A DNA stretch of 64,000 nt. Source: an uncultured Collinsella sp. GTDB lineage: Bacteria; Actinomycetota; Coriobacteriia; Coriobacteriales; Coriobacteriaceae. The stretch is taken from NCBI GenBank assembly GCA_902470805.1, contig CABRHX010000011.1, positions 8,567 to 72,566 on the forward strand, read 5' to 3'. The notes under the pieces are model-generated. The model worked only from the letters and a program-made list of their open reading frames with translations, was not told where the DNA came from and did not search any database. Position numbers and translations under genes: made by a program. Shown here in pieces: positions 16,362-24,277 of this stretch (positions are counted from its first letter, which is position 1; the number at the start of each line of letters is the position of its first letter).

Positions 16362-19262
16362 CTAGGTCAGTTTCACTATAGGCGCGAAGCCCTTCATTAG
16401 CTTTTTGGTCTGGCCGGTCTTTTCGAATTGGACCTCGATCATGTCTCCGGCGACCGAGATCACGGTGCCCGTGCCAAAGGTCTTATGACTCACGGTATCG
16501 CCCGCGGCAAAGTCCTGCGATGCGCTGGCGCGATCGACCTTGCGCTCCACCGTCGGGGATACCTTGGATGACGACTTTTTGGCTCGCGGCGCGCCCGAGC
16601 CAAAGGTCGAGGCAACACGGCCGGCGTCGGGCGAAACCCCACGATGGCGCTCGGTGCCATAAGTGCTGCCGCCAAAGAAGTCATCGAAGCTCGAGCCGCT
16701 GCGCGATCCAGAGCCGCCGGTCGAGCGCGTATGCGAGCCAAACACCTTGCCGCCATACATGTCCGAGCCCATACCCGAGCCAAACGTGCCGTGACGGTCG
16801 CCGCGCTTCTCCCAGCCCGTGCCCTCAAAACCGGCAGAACCGATACCGCTAAACTCGATGTCCTCAAACGGAATCTCGTTGAGGAAGCGCGAGCGCGGAT
16901 TGGCAGAGGTCGAGCCGTAGGTGCGACGCGTGGCCGCATAGGTCAGGAACAGGCGCTTGCGAGCACGCGTGATGGCGACGTAGGCCAAGCGGCGCTCCTC
17001 CTCGAGCTTGCCCGGATCGTCACTACCGCCAAAGTCGTGCACGTGCGGGAAGATACCCTCCTCCATGCCGGCCACGAACACCGCCGGGAACTCCAGGCCC
17101 TTGGCGGAGTGGATGGTCATCATGGTAATGGCATGCGTCTCGCCGGCCAGGGAATCCAAGTCGGAGCGCAGGGCCAGCCACTCCATGAGTGCCGGCAGCG
17201 CCTTACAGGTGAGCGGACCGTAGGTGCGCTCGATCTCGTCGGCATGCACGGCGCCCGCCGGCAGCTCAGTCGGCGCGGCATAGGCGTTACCCGCGATGGC
17301 GGCGGCCAGGGCATCCTGCGGCGAGAGCGCCGGGGCGGCTAGGCTATCGAGCGGATTGGAACCTGCGGCATCGCGCGCGCCGACGAGTGCCTCAAACGAG
17401 GATGCCGGGGCGGACGGCCCCAGCTCGGGCGCGGGCGCACTCACCACGACGGGCTCGGGCTCGGCACCGGCAGGCACGTCGGCAACACCGGCTGCGCGCA
17501 GCTCTTCCAAGCTCTCGAGCGTACCCTCGATATCCTCGTGCGTCTCCTCAAATTCGGCAGCGACGCCCAGGAATTCCTGGATGTTCTCGGCGCGGCTCTC
17601 GGACTCCATGGTGCCCTCGGCACGGAAAGCCTGCAGCAGGCCTGTCTTGTCGACAATCATCTCGACGACGTCCTTGAGCTCGCCGTTCATGCGGCGACCC
17701 TCACGCACCAGCGAGACAAAGCTCGACAGGCCGTTGCGCACCTTGGCGCTAAACATGCCCGTCTCGGCGCACGCGATCTCGCAGGCCTGGAAGAACGAGC
17801 AACGGTTGTCGCGCGCCAGCTGCTCGATCTTTTGGATCGAGGTGGAGCCGATGCCGCGGCGCGGCGTGTTGATGACGCGCTTGACGCTCATCTCGTCGGC
17901 CGGGTTCACGATCATCTTGAGGTAGGCCATAACGTCGCGGATCTCGGCACGGTCGAAGAATCGCGTGCCGCCCACGATCTTGTAGGGCACGCCCGCGCGC
18001 AGAAACATATCTTCGAGAATACGCGACTGGGCGTTGGTGCGGTAGAACACGGCGATGTCGTCGTAACTCGTGCCCTTGGAGTGCAGCTTTTCGATCTCGC
18101 CGGCAATCCAGCGACCCTCGTCGCGCTCATCGCTTGCTTGGAAGGCCTGAATCTTCTCGCCGTCGCCCTCGGCCGTAAACAGGCGCTTGTCCTTGCGCTG
18201 CGAGTTGTGACGCACCACGGCGTTGGCGGCGCTCAGGATATGGCCCGTAGAGCGATAGTTCTGCTCCAGCTTGACAGTCTTGCAGTCTTTAAAATCCTTC
18301 TCAAAGTCCAGGATATTGGTGATGTCGGCGCCACGCCAGCTATAAATGGACTGGTCGTCGTCGCCCACGACCATGAGGTTTTGGTACTTGGCGGCCAGCA
18401 GGTTGGCGATCTCGTACTGGACGTGGTTGGTGTCCTGATACTCGTCGACGCTAATGTAGCGGAAGCGCTCCTGGTACTTGTCGAGCACCTCGGGGCGGGT
18501 GCGCAGCAGCTCGAGCGTGCGCACGAGCAGGTCGTCGAAGTCCATCGCGTTGGCGGCGCGCAGGCGGCGCTCCAGCTCCAGGTAGACCTGCGCGGCCTTT
18601 TTGTCATTAGGGCTGTCGGCGGATTTGAGCATGTCCTCGGGCCCGATCATGGCGTTTTTGGCCGAACTGATCTTGCTGCGGATCATATTGATGGGAAATT
18701 GCTTTTGCTCGATACCGAGCGCCTGCATAATATCGCGCACCATGCGCTTGGAATCGTCGTCATCGTAGATGGTGAACTGACCGGTGTAGCCCAGCAGGTC
18801 AGCGTCCTCGCGCAGCATGCGCACGCACATAGCATGGAAGGTGCACACCCACATGCCGCGGGTACCGCTGGGAATGAGTGCCGCCAGACGCTCGCGCATC
18901 TCGGCCGCGGCCTTGTTGGTAAACGTGATGGCAAGGATCTGCCAGGGCTTAACGCCCAGGTCGCCGAGCATATGTGCGATGCGGAAGGTCAAGACGCGGG
19001 TCTTGCCCGAGCCGGCGCCGGCAAGGACCAGCAGCGGGCCCTCGGTGGTCAGGACCGCCTCGCGCTGGGCGGGATTAAGGCTGTCGATGTCGACGAGCGG
19101 CTTGGCGGGTTTGGGTGCCGGCGCGGGAGCGTCGTAGATGTCGAGCGGGACGAGCTCGGGCTCCGGCGCAGCGGGGGCGGTGTATGCATCGAGCGGCACG
19201 GGTTCCGGCGTGGGCGGCACGGGTACCGCGGCGTTCTTTTCCCAGGGCAAGGGCTGGGTCAT
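16362..19262 (-). CDS. pcrA: ATP-dependent DNA helicase PcrA/UvrD
   Basis: 3'-5' superfamily 1A helicase for repair and replication-conflict resolution. Walker A AGAGSGKT is at residues 81-88; VDEYQDTN, GDDDQSIYSWRGA, QNYRSTGHIL and TMMTIHSAKGLEFP are all intact. At 966 aa it is over 200 residues longer than usual. It has a Pro/Ala-rich N-terminal extension (about 1-60), a low-complexity insert (around 595-680, APAPELGPSAPA) before motif V, a Gly/Ser-rich linker, and a C-terminal Tudor-like segment (GDTVSHKTFGTGTVISV) that in PcrA contacts RNA polymerase. GAGGAG lies 6 bases before the ATG. Confidence 0.95.
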   Translation of the reverse strand: MTQPLPWEKNAAVPVPPTPEPVPLDAYTAPAAPEPELVPLDIYDAPAPAPKPAKPLVDIDSLNPAQREAVLTTEGPLLVLAGAGSGKTRVLTFRIAHMLGDLGVKPWQILAITFTNKAAAEMRERLAALIPSGTRGMWVCTFHAMCVRMLREDADLLGYTGQFTIYDDDDSKRMVRDIMQALGIEQKQFPINMIRSKISSAKNAMIGPEDMLKSADSPNDKKAAQVYLELERRLRAANAMDFDDLLVRTLELLRTRPEVLDKYQERFRYISVDEYQDTNHVQYEIANLLAAKYQNLMVVGDDDQSIYSWRGADITNILDFEKDFKDCKTVKLEQNYRSTGHILSAANAVVRHNSQRKDKRLFTAEGDGEKIQAFQASDERDEGRWIAGEIEKLHSKGTSYDDIAVFYRTNAQSRILEDMFLRAGVPYKIVGGTRFFDRAEIRDVMAYLKMIVNPADEMSVKRVINTPRRGIGSTSIQKIEQLARDNRCSFFQACEIACAETGMFSAKVRNGLSSFVSLVREGRRMNGELKDVVEMIVDKTGLLQAFRAEGTMESESRAENIQEFLGVAAEFEETHEDIEGTLESLEELRAAGVADVPAGAEPEPVVVSAPAPELGPSAPASSFEALVGARDAAGSNPLDSLAAPALSPQDALAAAIAGNAYAAPTELPAGAVHADEIERTYGPLTCKALPALMEWLALRSDLDSLAGETHAITMMTIHSAKGLEFPAVFVAGMEEGIFPHVHDFGGSDDPGKLEEERRLAYVAITRARKRLFLTYAATRRTYGSTSANPRSRFLNEIPFEDIEFSGIGSAGFEGTGWEKRGDRHGTFGSGMGSDMYGGKVFGSHTRSTGGSGSRSGSSFDDFFGGSTYGTERHRGVSPDAGRVASTFGSGAPRAKKSSSKVSPTVERKVDRASASQDFAAGDTVSHKTFGTGTVISVAGDMIEVQFEKTGQTKKLMKGFAPIVKLT

Positions 19263-19401
19263 GGGCGACTCCTCATCTGACGGACGGCGCGCCTGCGGGC
19301 AGCGCCATAGTTTGAGCCGTACCAGTATACCGAGCCGCGCGGAAACCGACGCAAATCACACCACGACTCCGTCCGCCACCATCGGACCCGCCCCAGCGAA
19401 T

Positions 19402-19468
19402 TTGGCGCAATGAGGTCAGATTTGTCTGCACCAAGCTGGTGCAAAGTAACCTGACCCCATTGCGCCAA
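19402..19468. repeat. Cruciform element, GGTGCA family, copy 2
   Basis: 18-base outer arms TTGGCGCAATGAGGTCAG (19402-19419) and CTGACCCCATTGCGCCAA (19451-19468) match at 17 positions. The inner stem TGCACC/GGTGCA (19427-19443) plus trailing AAAGTAACC is shared with 9031-9051. It lies upstream of pcrA. Confidence 0.75.
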
Positions 19469-19503
19469 TCACAGAGCCACCGATGTCACGGTAGCAGCAG
19501 CGA

Positions 19504-19603
19504 GCGGCGGCCAGAGCGAACAAATTGGCATGAAAAGAGGGCGGCATAGACCTTTTGGTCATGCCACCCCCTTTGAATGACAAGTTGTCGCCCCGGCCGC
19601 CGC
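19504..19603. repeat. Composite hairpin after uppP, with GGCATAGACC centre
   Basis: Outer arms GCGGCGGCC/GGCCGCCGC (19504-19512, 19595-19603) surround a perfect centre GGCAT-A-GACC-TTTT-GGTC-ATGCC (19543-19565). The same central motif is at 16298-16322. It starts 16 bp past the uppP stop on the minus strand and may also act as its terminator. The rest of the 355-bp gap 19263-19618 holds no gene. Confidence 0.6.
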
Positions 19604-19618
19604 GCAGCGTCGACTAAG

Positions 19619-20599
19619 TTAGAGGCCGAGCATCGGCTCCAGAACGAAGAAGTATGCGAGCACTACGATGCCCAGGATGATGCGGTAAACACCGAAGCAC
19701 TTAAAGTCGTGACGGCGGACGAAGCCCATGAGCCACTTGATGGCGATGAGCGAAACCACAAAGGCCACAACGCAGCCCACGCCCAAGATAGCGACCTCGT
19801 TGGCGCCGAACGTGCCGCCCTTGATGAAGTACTTGACCAGCTTGAGCGCACTCGCGCCAAACATGACAGGGATGGCCAGGAAGAACGTAAACTTGGACGC
19901 CACCGAACGCGTGCAGCCCAAAAGCAGGCCGCCGATGATGGTAGAACCGGAGCGAGACGTACCAGGCACCAGCGAAAGCACCTGGAAGCAGCCGATACCC
20001 AGCGCAGTCTTCCAGCTCAGGTCCTCGAGCGTGGCGATGGAGCCAAAGTCCAGATTCTCGTCATCGTCCTCATCCTCAGCGGTAGCCGCGGCGGGCGCCG
20101 CAAAGTGCGCACCGGCGGGACGTCCACCCGATACCACAGCACGCGAGCCAAACGAACCGGCAACGGCCATTTCCTCTCGCTTGCTCGCGCGCCAGTTCTC
20201 GATCACGATAAACAGCACGCCGTACACAATGAGCGCCAGCGCCACGACGGGAGCATTGTAGAAATGCTCCTCCATCCAGTCGTTAAGCGGCAGACCGATC
20301 GCCGCGGCGGGAATGCAGCCGAGCACAATCTTGCCCCACAGCACCCAGGTGTCGCGACGGCCCTCCTTGCCCTTGCTGGGCGAGAACGGATTGAGCTCAT
20401 GGAAGAACAGCACACAGACGGCCAGAATGGCGCCGAGCTGAATCACGACCAGGAACATATTCCAGAACGTCTCGCTCACGTTCATCTTGACGAACTCGTC
20501 CACCAAGATCATGTGACCGGTCGACGAAACAGGCAGCCATTCGGTGATGCCCTCGACCAGGCCCATGAAGGCAGATTTTAGAAGCTCGATAATATCCAA
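19619..20599 (-). CDS. uppP: Undecaprenyl-diphosphatase UppP/BacA
   Basis: Integral membrane phosphatase recycling undecaprenyl pyrophosphate for cell-wall synthesis; overproduction gives bacitracin tolerance in known cases. Catalytic motifs are EGITEWLPVSSTGH and PGTSRSGSTI. The start is a TTG at 20599 (LDIIELLKSAFMGLVEG) with AGGGGG 5 bases upstream; the open frame to 20917 has no homologous character. The 326-aa protein carries an acidic Ala/Asp/Glu-rich insert of about 45 residues (around 185-235, including AEDEDDDENLDFG) between membrane segments, absent from typical 265-280 aa members. Confidence 0.94.
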   Translation of the reverse strand: MDIIELLKSAFMGLVEGITEWLPVSSTGHMILVDEFVKMNVSETFWNMFLVVIQLGAILAVCVLFFHELNPFSPSKGKEGRRDTWVLWGKIVLGCIPAAAIGLPLNDWMEEHFYNAPVVALALIVYGVLFIVIENWRASKREEMAVAGSFGSRAVVSGGRPAGAHFAAPAAATAEDEDDDENLDFGSIATLEDLSWKTALGIGCFQVLSLVPGTSRSGSTIIGGLLLGCTRSVASKFTFFLAIPVMFGASALKLVKYFIKGGTFGANEVAILGVGCVVAFVVSLIAIKWLMGFVRRHDFKCFGVYRIILGIVVLAYFFVLEPMLGL

Positions 20600-20847
20600 A
20601 GGGACCCCCTCGTTAGACACCCGCCGATATTGTTCTGCGGACGGTGCGGGCGATGTCCCATTATCAACCGTTGGCGGCGCGCCTGCGCCTACCCTTACCA
20701 AAAAACTCGCCCGTTCACAGAATTGCGAGCGGTCAAACCCAAATCCTTGGGTATAACTGCAACAAGATAAAGTGTCCGGCGGCCGACGCGCCCGCGCCCG
20801 CCCGATGCACGAGCCCCGCGCCCGTGCGATAGACCAAGGAGGAAACC

Positions 20848-21285
20848 ATGAACGAGGGCTACACCAAGGTATTTGTTTCACTCGACGGTACTGAGCAGCA
20901 GGATTTTGTGCTCGCACGCGCCATCAAGGTCGCCGCGAACAACGGCGCCAAGCTAATCATCGGCCACGTTATCGATTCCACGGCGCTCGAGAGCGCCGGT
21001 TCCTATCCGGTCGATCTGGTCAACGGCCTAGAGGAGGCATTTAAGAACTCCATCGCCAAGCAGCTCGAAGAGGCCAAGGCCAATCCCGATATTCCCGAGG
21101 TCGAGGTCATGATTCGCGCCGGCCGTATTCGCGAGACGCTCAAGGACGAGATGCTCGACGTGGTTAAGCCCGACCTGGTGCTCTGCGGCGCCCGCGGCCT
21201 GTCCTCGATCAAGTATGCGCTGCTGGGTTCGATTTCGACGTTCCTGCTGCGCAACACGGACTGCGACATCTTGGTCGTGAAGTAG
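20848..21285 (+). CDS. Universal stress protein, UspA family
   Basis: 145-aa single Usp domain. VFVSLDGTEQQDFVLARAI starts the Rossmann-like fold, and GARGLSSIKYALLGSIST carries the G-x2-G-x9-GS/T ATP-binding signature. AAGGAGG lies 5 bases before the ATG. Monocistronic and divergent from uppP; a TATAAC hexamer near 20752 is a possible -10. A long hairpin and a strong terminator follow. Confidence 0.93.
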   Translation: MNEGYTKVFVSLDGTEQQDFVLARAIKVAANNGAKLIIGHVIDSTALESAGSYPVDLVNGLEEAFKNSIAKQLEEAKANPDIPEVEVMIRAGRIRETLKDEMLDVVKPDLVLCGARGLSSIKYALLGSISTFLLRNTDCDILVVK

Positions 21286-21298
21286 GTTCCTTCCCGTC

Positions 21299-21389
21299 GG
21301 CGCAAGGCCTGCGGGGTTATCACGCCGACGTCCTCGCCGCTTCGCGGCTGCGGGATGTCGGCTTTGATAACCCCTCCCGGCCTTGCGCC
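21299..21389. repeat. Long near-perfect hairpin downstream of the usp gene
   Basis: 91-bp foldback with matched blocks GGCGCAAGGCC/GGCCTTGCGCC, GGGGTTATCA/TGATAACCCC, GCCGACGTCC/GGATGTCGGC and a GCCGC-TTC-GCGGC tip. Much longer than a terminator needs, no T run, and a proper terminator follows at 21430. Confidence 0.7.
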
Positions 21390-21429
21390 TTCGTCACCGT
21401 ACTTCAGCGAGTTGGCTGATAAAAGATGG

Positions 21430-21459
21430 CGTGCCGCCCCATTTGGGGCGGCACGTTTT
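21430..21459 (+). terminator. Terminator of the usp gene
   Basis: Perfect 11-bp stem CGTGCCGCCCC/GGGGCGGCACG with a 4-base ATTT loop followed by TTTTGTTT. Confidence 0.9.
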
Positions 21460-21505
21460 GTTTGACGCGGCACGTTTTTGTTTGGGCGGGCGTCTGCCGT
21501 GTGCG

Positions 21506-22549
21506 TTACTCAAAGTATTGGAACTTGTTCGTTGAAAAAGCGAATGTTACGACGAAGCCTTCGCCCGGCTCCGATGCCGCGGTGACGTCGATGCCCATCT
21601 TGGAGCACAGGCGCGCCACCAGGTAGAGGCCGATGCCCGTTGCGCGCTTGGTGGTGCGGCCGTTGTCGCCGGTAAAGCCCTTCTCGAACACGCGCGGCAG
21701 GTCTGCCGCGCTCACGCCGCAGCCGTTGTCCGCAACGGTAAGCTCGATGCGCTCGCTTGCCAGGCCCTCGTCCAGCAACGCGCCCGAAAACACGATCTTC
21801 GCGCCGTCCTCGCGCGCGTATTTAATGCTGTTCTGGATGAGCTGCCCCAGAATAAACTCGAGCCACTTCTCGTCGGTGAAGACCTCAAAGTCAAGGTTCC
21901 CGCACACCGGCGCCACGTGCGCCGCGATGAGCTCACGCGCGTTGGCTTTAATCGCGCCCGTCACCAAGGTCTTGAGACCCCAGCGGCGAATCAGGTAGTC
22001 GCGCTCCACGACTTCCGAGCGCGCGTAGTACAGCGCCTGGTCGATATAGCGCTCCACGCGAGCCAGCTCGCGGCCCAGGTCATCCACACGCGACAGGTCG
22101 TCTTCGCTGCCATCAAGGTTTTCCAAAATCAGGTGAGCCGCCGCCAGAGGCAGCTTGGCCTCGTGGACCCAGCTCTCGATATAGTCGCGATAGTCATCGG
22201 TCTGACGCCGGCCTTCGGCAACCTCGTCGCATGCCGCCTTGCCCACCCGGCGCAAGACCTCGTACTCGAGCTCGCCCTCGGCATAGGTCGGGCATTGCAC
22301 CATCTCCTGCACCCATGCGGGACTCTCGAGCTCCTCGGCCGCGCGCTCCAACTGACGCAGAAAACGGCGACGGCGAGCGTACTCGACCACGATGCCGAGC
22401 ATACCGAAGATAAAGGACACGCCAACCGCCACGACCACGATAGAAACGGGTGCGCCGGCGACCGTCAGCACAAAGCAGCTCAGCAGCACACCGCACGTCC
22501 ACACGGCGACGGGAAGCAGCGCATCTTTAAAGAACTTGCCAAACGACAT
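21506..22549 (-). CDS. Sensor histidine kinase, intramembrane-sensing (BceS-like)
   Basis: 347 aa. Two N-terminal membrane helices (about 10-30 and 35-57) with almost no extracellular loop, then a DHp helix whose His box reads YIESWVHEAKLPLAA (BceS-type VHExK), and an HATPase domain with NSIKYA, VADNGCGV and GIGLYLVARL. Such kinases usually sense cell-envelope antibiotics through a partner BceAB transporter. No such transporter is next to it here; uppP lies two genes away. The response regulator gene ends 9 bp upstream, so the two form an operon. Confidence 0.9.
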   Translation of the reverse strand: MSFGKFFKDALLPVAVWTCGVLLSCFVLTVAGAPVSIVVVAVGVSFIFGMLGIVVEYARRRRFLRQLERAAEELESPAWVQEMVQCPTYAEGELEYEVLRRVGKAACDEVAEGRRQTDDYRDYIESWVHEAKLPLAAAHLILENLDGSEDDLSRVDDLGRELARVERYIDQALYYARSEVVERDYLIRRWGLKTLVTGAIKANARELIAAHVAPVCGNLDFEVFTDEKWLEFILGQLIQNSIKYAREDGAKIVFSGALLDEGLASERIELTVADNGCGVSAADLPRVFEKGFTGDNGRTTKRATGIGLYLVARLCSKMGIDVTAASEPGEGFVVTFAFSTNKFQYFE

Positions 22550-22558
22550 AGCCGGCCC

Positions 22559-23230
22559 CTAAACCGAATAGCCCTGGCCGCGGTGCGTCGTCAAATACCC
22601 CTTGATGCCGATTTTTTCGAGCGTGGTGCGCAGGCGGTTGATGTTGACGGTGAGCGTGTTGTCGTCCACGAAGGCGTCGGAGTCCCACAGGTCCTGCATG
22701 ATGGCCGAGCGCGAAACAATCTTGCCCGCGCGGCTCAGAAGCAGCGAGAGGATACGCAGTTCGTTTTTGGTGAGCTCGGTGCTGGTACCGGTTTGCGTAT
22801 TGGTGACCATGGAGCGTGCGAGGTCGAGCTCCAGTCCCTTGTGGACGAGCGTGCTACGCTCGCCCGCCGCCGCGGTGCGGCGCAGCAAGGCATTGATGCG
22901 CGCCACGAGCACGCGGGCGCTGTAAGGCTTGGGAACAAAGTCGTCCGCGCCAAGCGTCATGGCCATGACCTCGTCAATCTCGGTCGTGCGCGAGGTGAGG
23001 ACGATGATGGGGACCTCGGATTCGCGGCGAACCTCATGGCAGATATGCTGGCCGTCCTTGACGGGAAGCGTCAGGTCGAGCAGCACCAGGTCGGGCGCGG
23101 CGGCGAGAATATCGCGCGAGACATGCTCAAACGATTCGCAGGCCTCGATTTCAAACCCGGCGCGGGCAAGGATGTCGATAAGCTCACGACGAATGGGCTC
23201 GTCGTCCTCAACGACATAGATCAGCGCCAT
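22559..23230 (-). CDS. OmpR-family response regulator (BceR-like)
   Basis: 223 aa: receiver domain with VVEDDEP acidic pocket, phospho-Asp in LVLLDLTLPVKDG, conserved Thr/Ser (VLTSR) and Lys (PKPYS), then a winged-helix domain (TKNELRILSLL, DDNTLTVNINRLR). ATG at 23230 is chosen because GGGAGG lies 4-5 bases upstream and the protein then starts at ALIYVVEDD. Partner of the adjacent kinase. Confidence 0.93.
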   Translation of the reverse strand: MALIYVVEDDEPIRRELIDILARAGFEIEACESFEHVSRDILAAAPDLVLLDLTLPVKDGQHICHEVRRESEVPIIVLTSRTTEIDEVMAMTLGADDFVPKPYSARVLVARINALLRRTAAAGERSTLVHKGLELDLARSMVTNTQTGTSTELTKNELRILSLLLSRAGKIVSRSAIMQDLWDSDAFVDDNTLTVNINRLRTTLEKIGIKGYLTTHRGQGYSV

Positions 23231-23344
23231 GTGTCCTCCCATTTCGCGTAACTTGCACCTTCCACACCATTATGCCCACGGCGTCGCAACGATACGACCC
23301 CGTGGGCACCTAATATGACAAAAGTGTTCGATAGCCTTAAGAGA

Positions 23345-23378
23345 AAATAGGGGCCTCGGTCCTAAACCGATCGGCCCC
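23345..23378 (-). terminator. Terminator of the 235-aa hypothetical gene
   Basis: GGGGCC/GGCCCC with inner CGGT/ACCG (23350-23378), followed on the minus strand by TATTTT. Confidence 0.7.
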
Positions 23379-23464
23379 ATCACTTCGACCTCGAGCCTCT
23401 ACTCGAGCGTACGCATGTATGCAGAGATGGAATGATTCTTTAATCCCCGTCCCAGAAAAATCAT

Positions 23465-24172
23465 TTAGCGACGGGCGCGGAGCTTTTCGTAGCCTTCAGC
23501 GAAGAAGGCGACCGTGGCGGCGTCGGCCTCGGCGGCGTCGGCCTCGGTTGCGGGGACCACGCCGTGCTCGTCGCTCACCAGGAACAAGGCACCCTTGAGC
23601 TGTGCGGGAATATCTACGCGCGTGACCGGGATGCCCTTGGTCTGGGCCAGCTGCTCAATGAGCGTCGCCGTGCCGCACAGGCACTCGTCCGCTGGCGCCA
23701 CAAAGGCAAGCTCGCCGTTATCGACGGCGGCGAGCAGCTCGGGCGCCACGCCGGTTTCGTCGGCCTCGGAGCGGGCCTCGGCGGAGCGGGCACGTAGCGC
23801 CTTGGCCGACGTATCGGCCAGCGGCTCGTACTCGCCCACCGTCATGGCGGCATTGCCGTTGATGTCGATCACCAGCATGAGCACGCCGTCGCGTGCGGTG
23901 TAATCGCCCTCGGCAAGCGACCACTCAACGTGCTGCTTGGCCCAGCTGAGCATGTTATGGGTAAGCGGCTCGCCCTGCACCAAGCGCTCGGACAGTGCGC
24001 GAATGTGGCGGTTGAGCATGGGTACCTTTTTGTTGGACATGCGCCAACGGCAGACAAGCGCGGGCTTGTCGAGCGTAAACTTCTCGACCGCCTCCTGATT
24101 GGCGCAAAAGTCCTCGTACGCACGCTGATCCTCGGCATTGCCAAACAGCTCGGCATCATCAATCTGGGGCAT
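23465..24172 (-). CDS. Hypothetical protein (235 aa)
   Basis: I do not recognise this family. It is an acidic, soluble protein with no signal peptide or membrane segment. The N-terminal half is helix-rich with RWRMSNKKVPMLNRHIRAL, the middle has a beta-like stretch (VLMLVIDINGNAAMTVGEYEPL), and the C-terminal third is Ala/Glu-rich. ATG at 24172 is chosen since AAAGG lies about 7 bases upstream; ATGs at 24178 and 24196 are in frame. A TATAAG hexamer at 24200-24205, only about 30 bp upstream, supports the shorter form. Monocistronic between two terminators. Confidence 0.6.
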   Translation of the reverse strand: MPQIDDAELFGNAEDQRAYEDFCANQEAVEKFTLDKPALVCRWRMSNKKVPMLNRHIRALSERLVQGEPLTHNMLSWAKQHVEWSLAEGDYTARDGVLMLVIDINGNAAMTVGEYEPLADTSAKALRARSAEARSEADETGVAPELLAAVDNGELAFVAPADECLCGTATLIEQLAQTKGIPVTRVDIPAQLKGALFLVSDEHGVVPATEADAAEADAATVAFFAEGYEKLRARR

Positions 24173-24212
24173 GGTCATACCTTTCGTGTTAGTCATTCCG
24201 TCCTCTTATACC

Positions 24213-24248
24213 AAAAAGACGGCCCTCCAAACGGAGCAGCCGTCTTTT
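24213..24248 (-). terminator. Terminator of purH
   Basis: Perfect 10-bp stem AAAAGACGGC/GCCGTCTTTT (24214-24248) with an inner CTCC/GGAG pair. The minus strand reads into TTTTT. It lies about 30 bp after the purH stop. Confidence 0.88.
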
Positions 24249-24277
24249 GCGGAGATTATTTTGTCCCAAGGCGGAAC

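Noticed and set aside
17538..19280. 580-codon plus-strand open frame across pcrA
   Set aside because: Shadow of a high-GC coding region; helicase motifs are on the minus strand.
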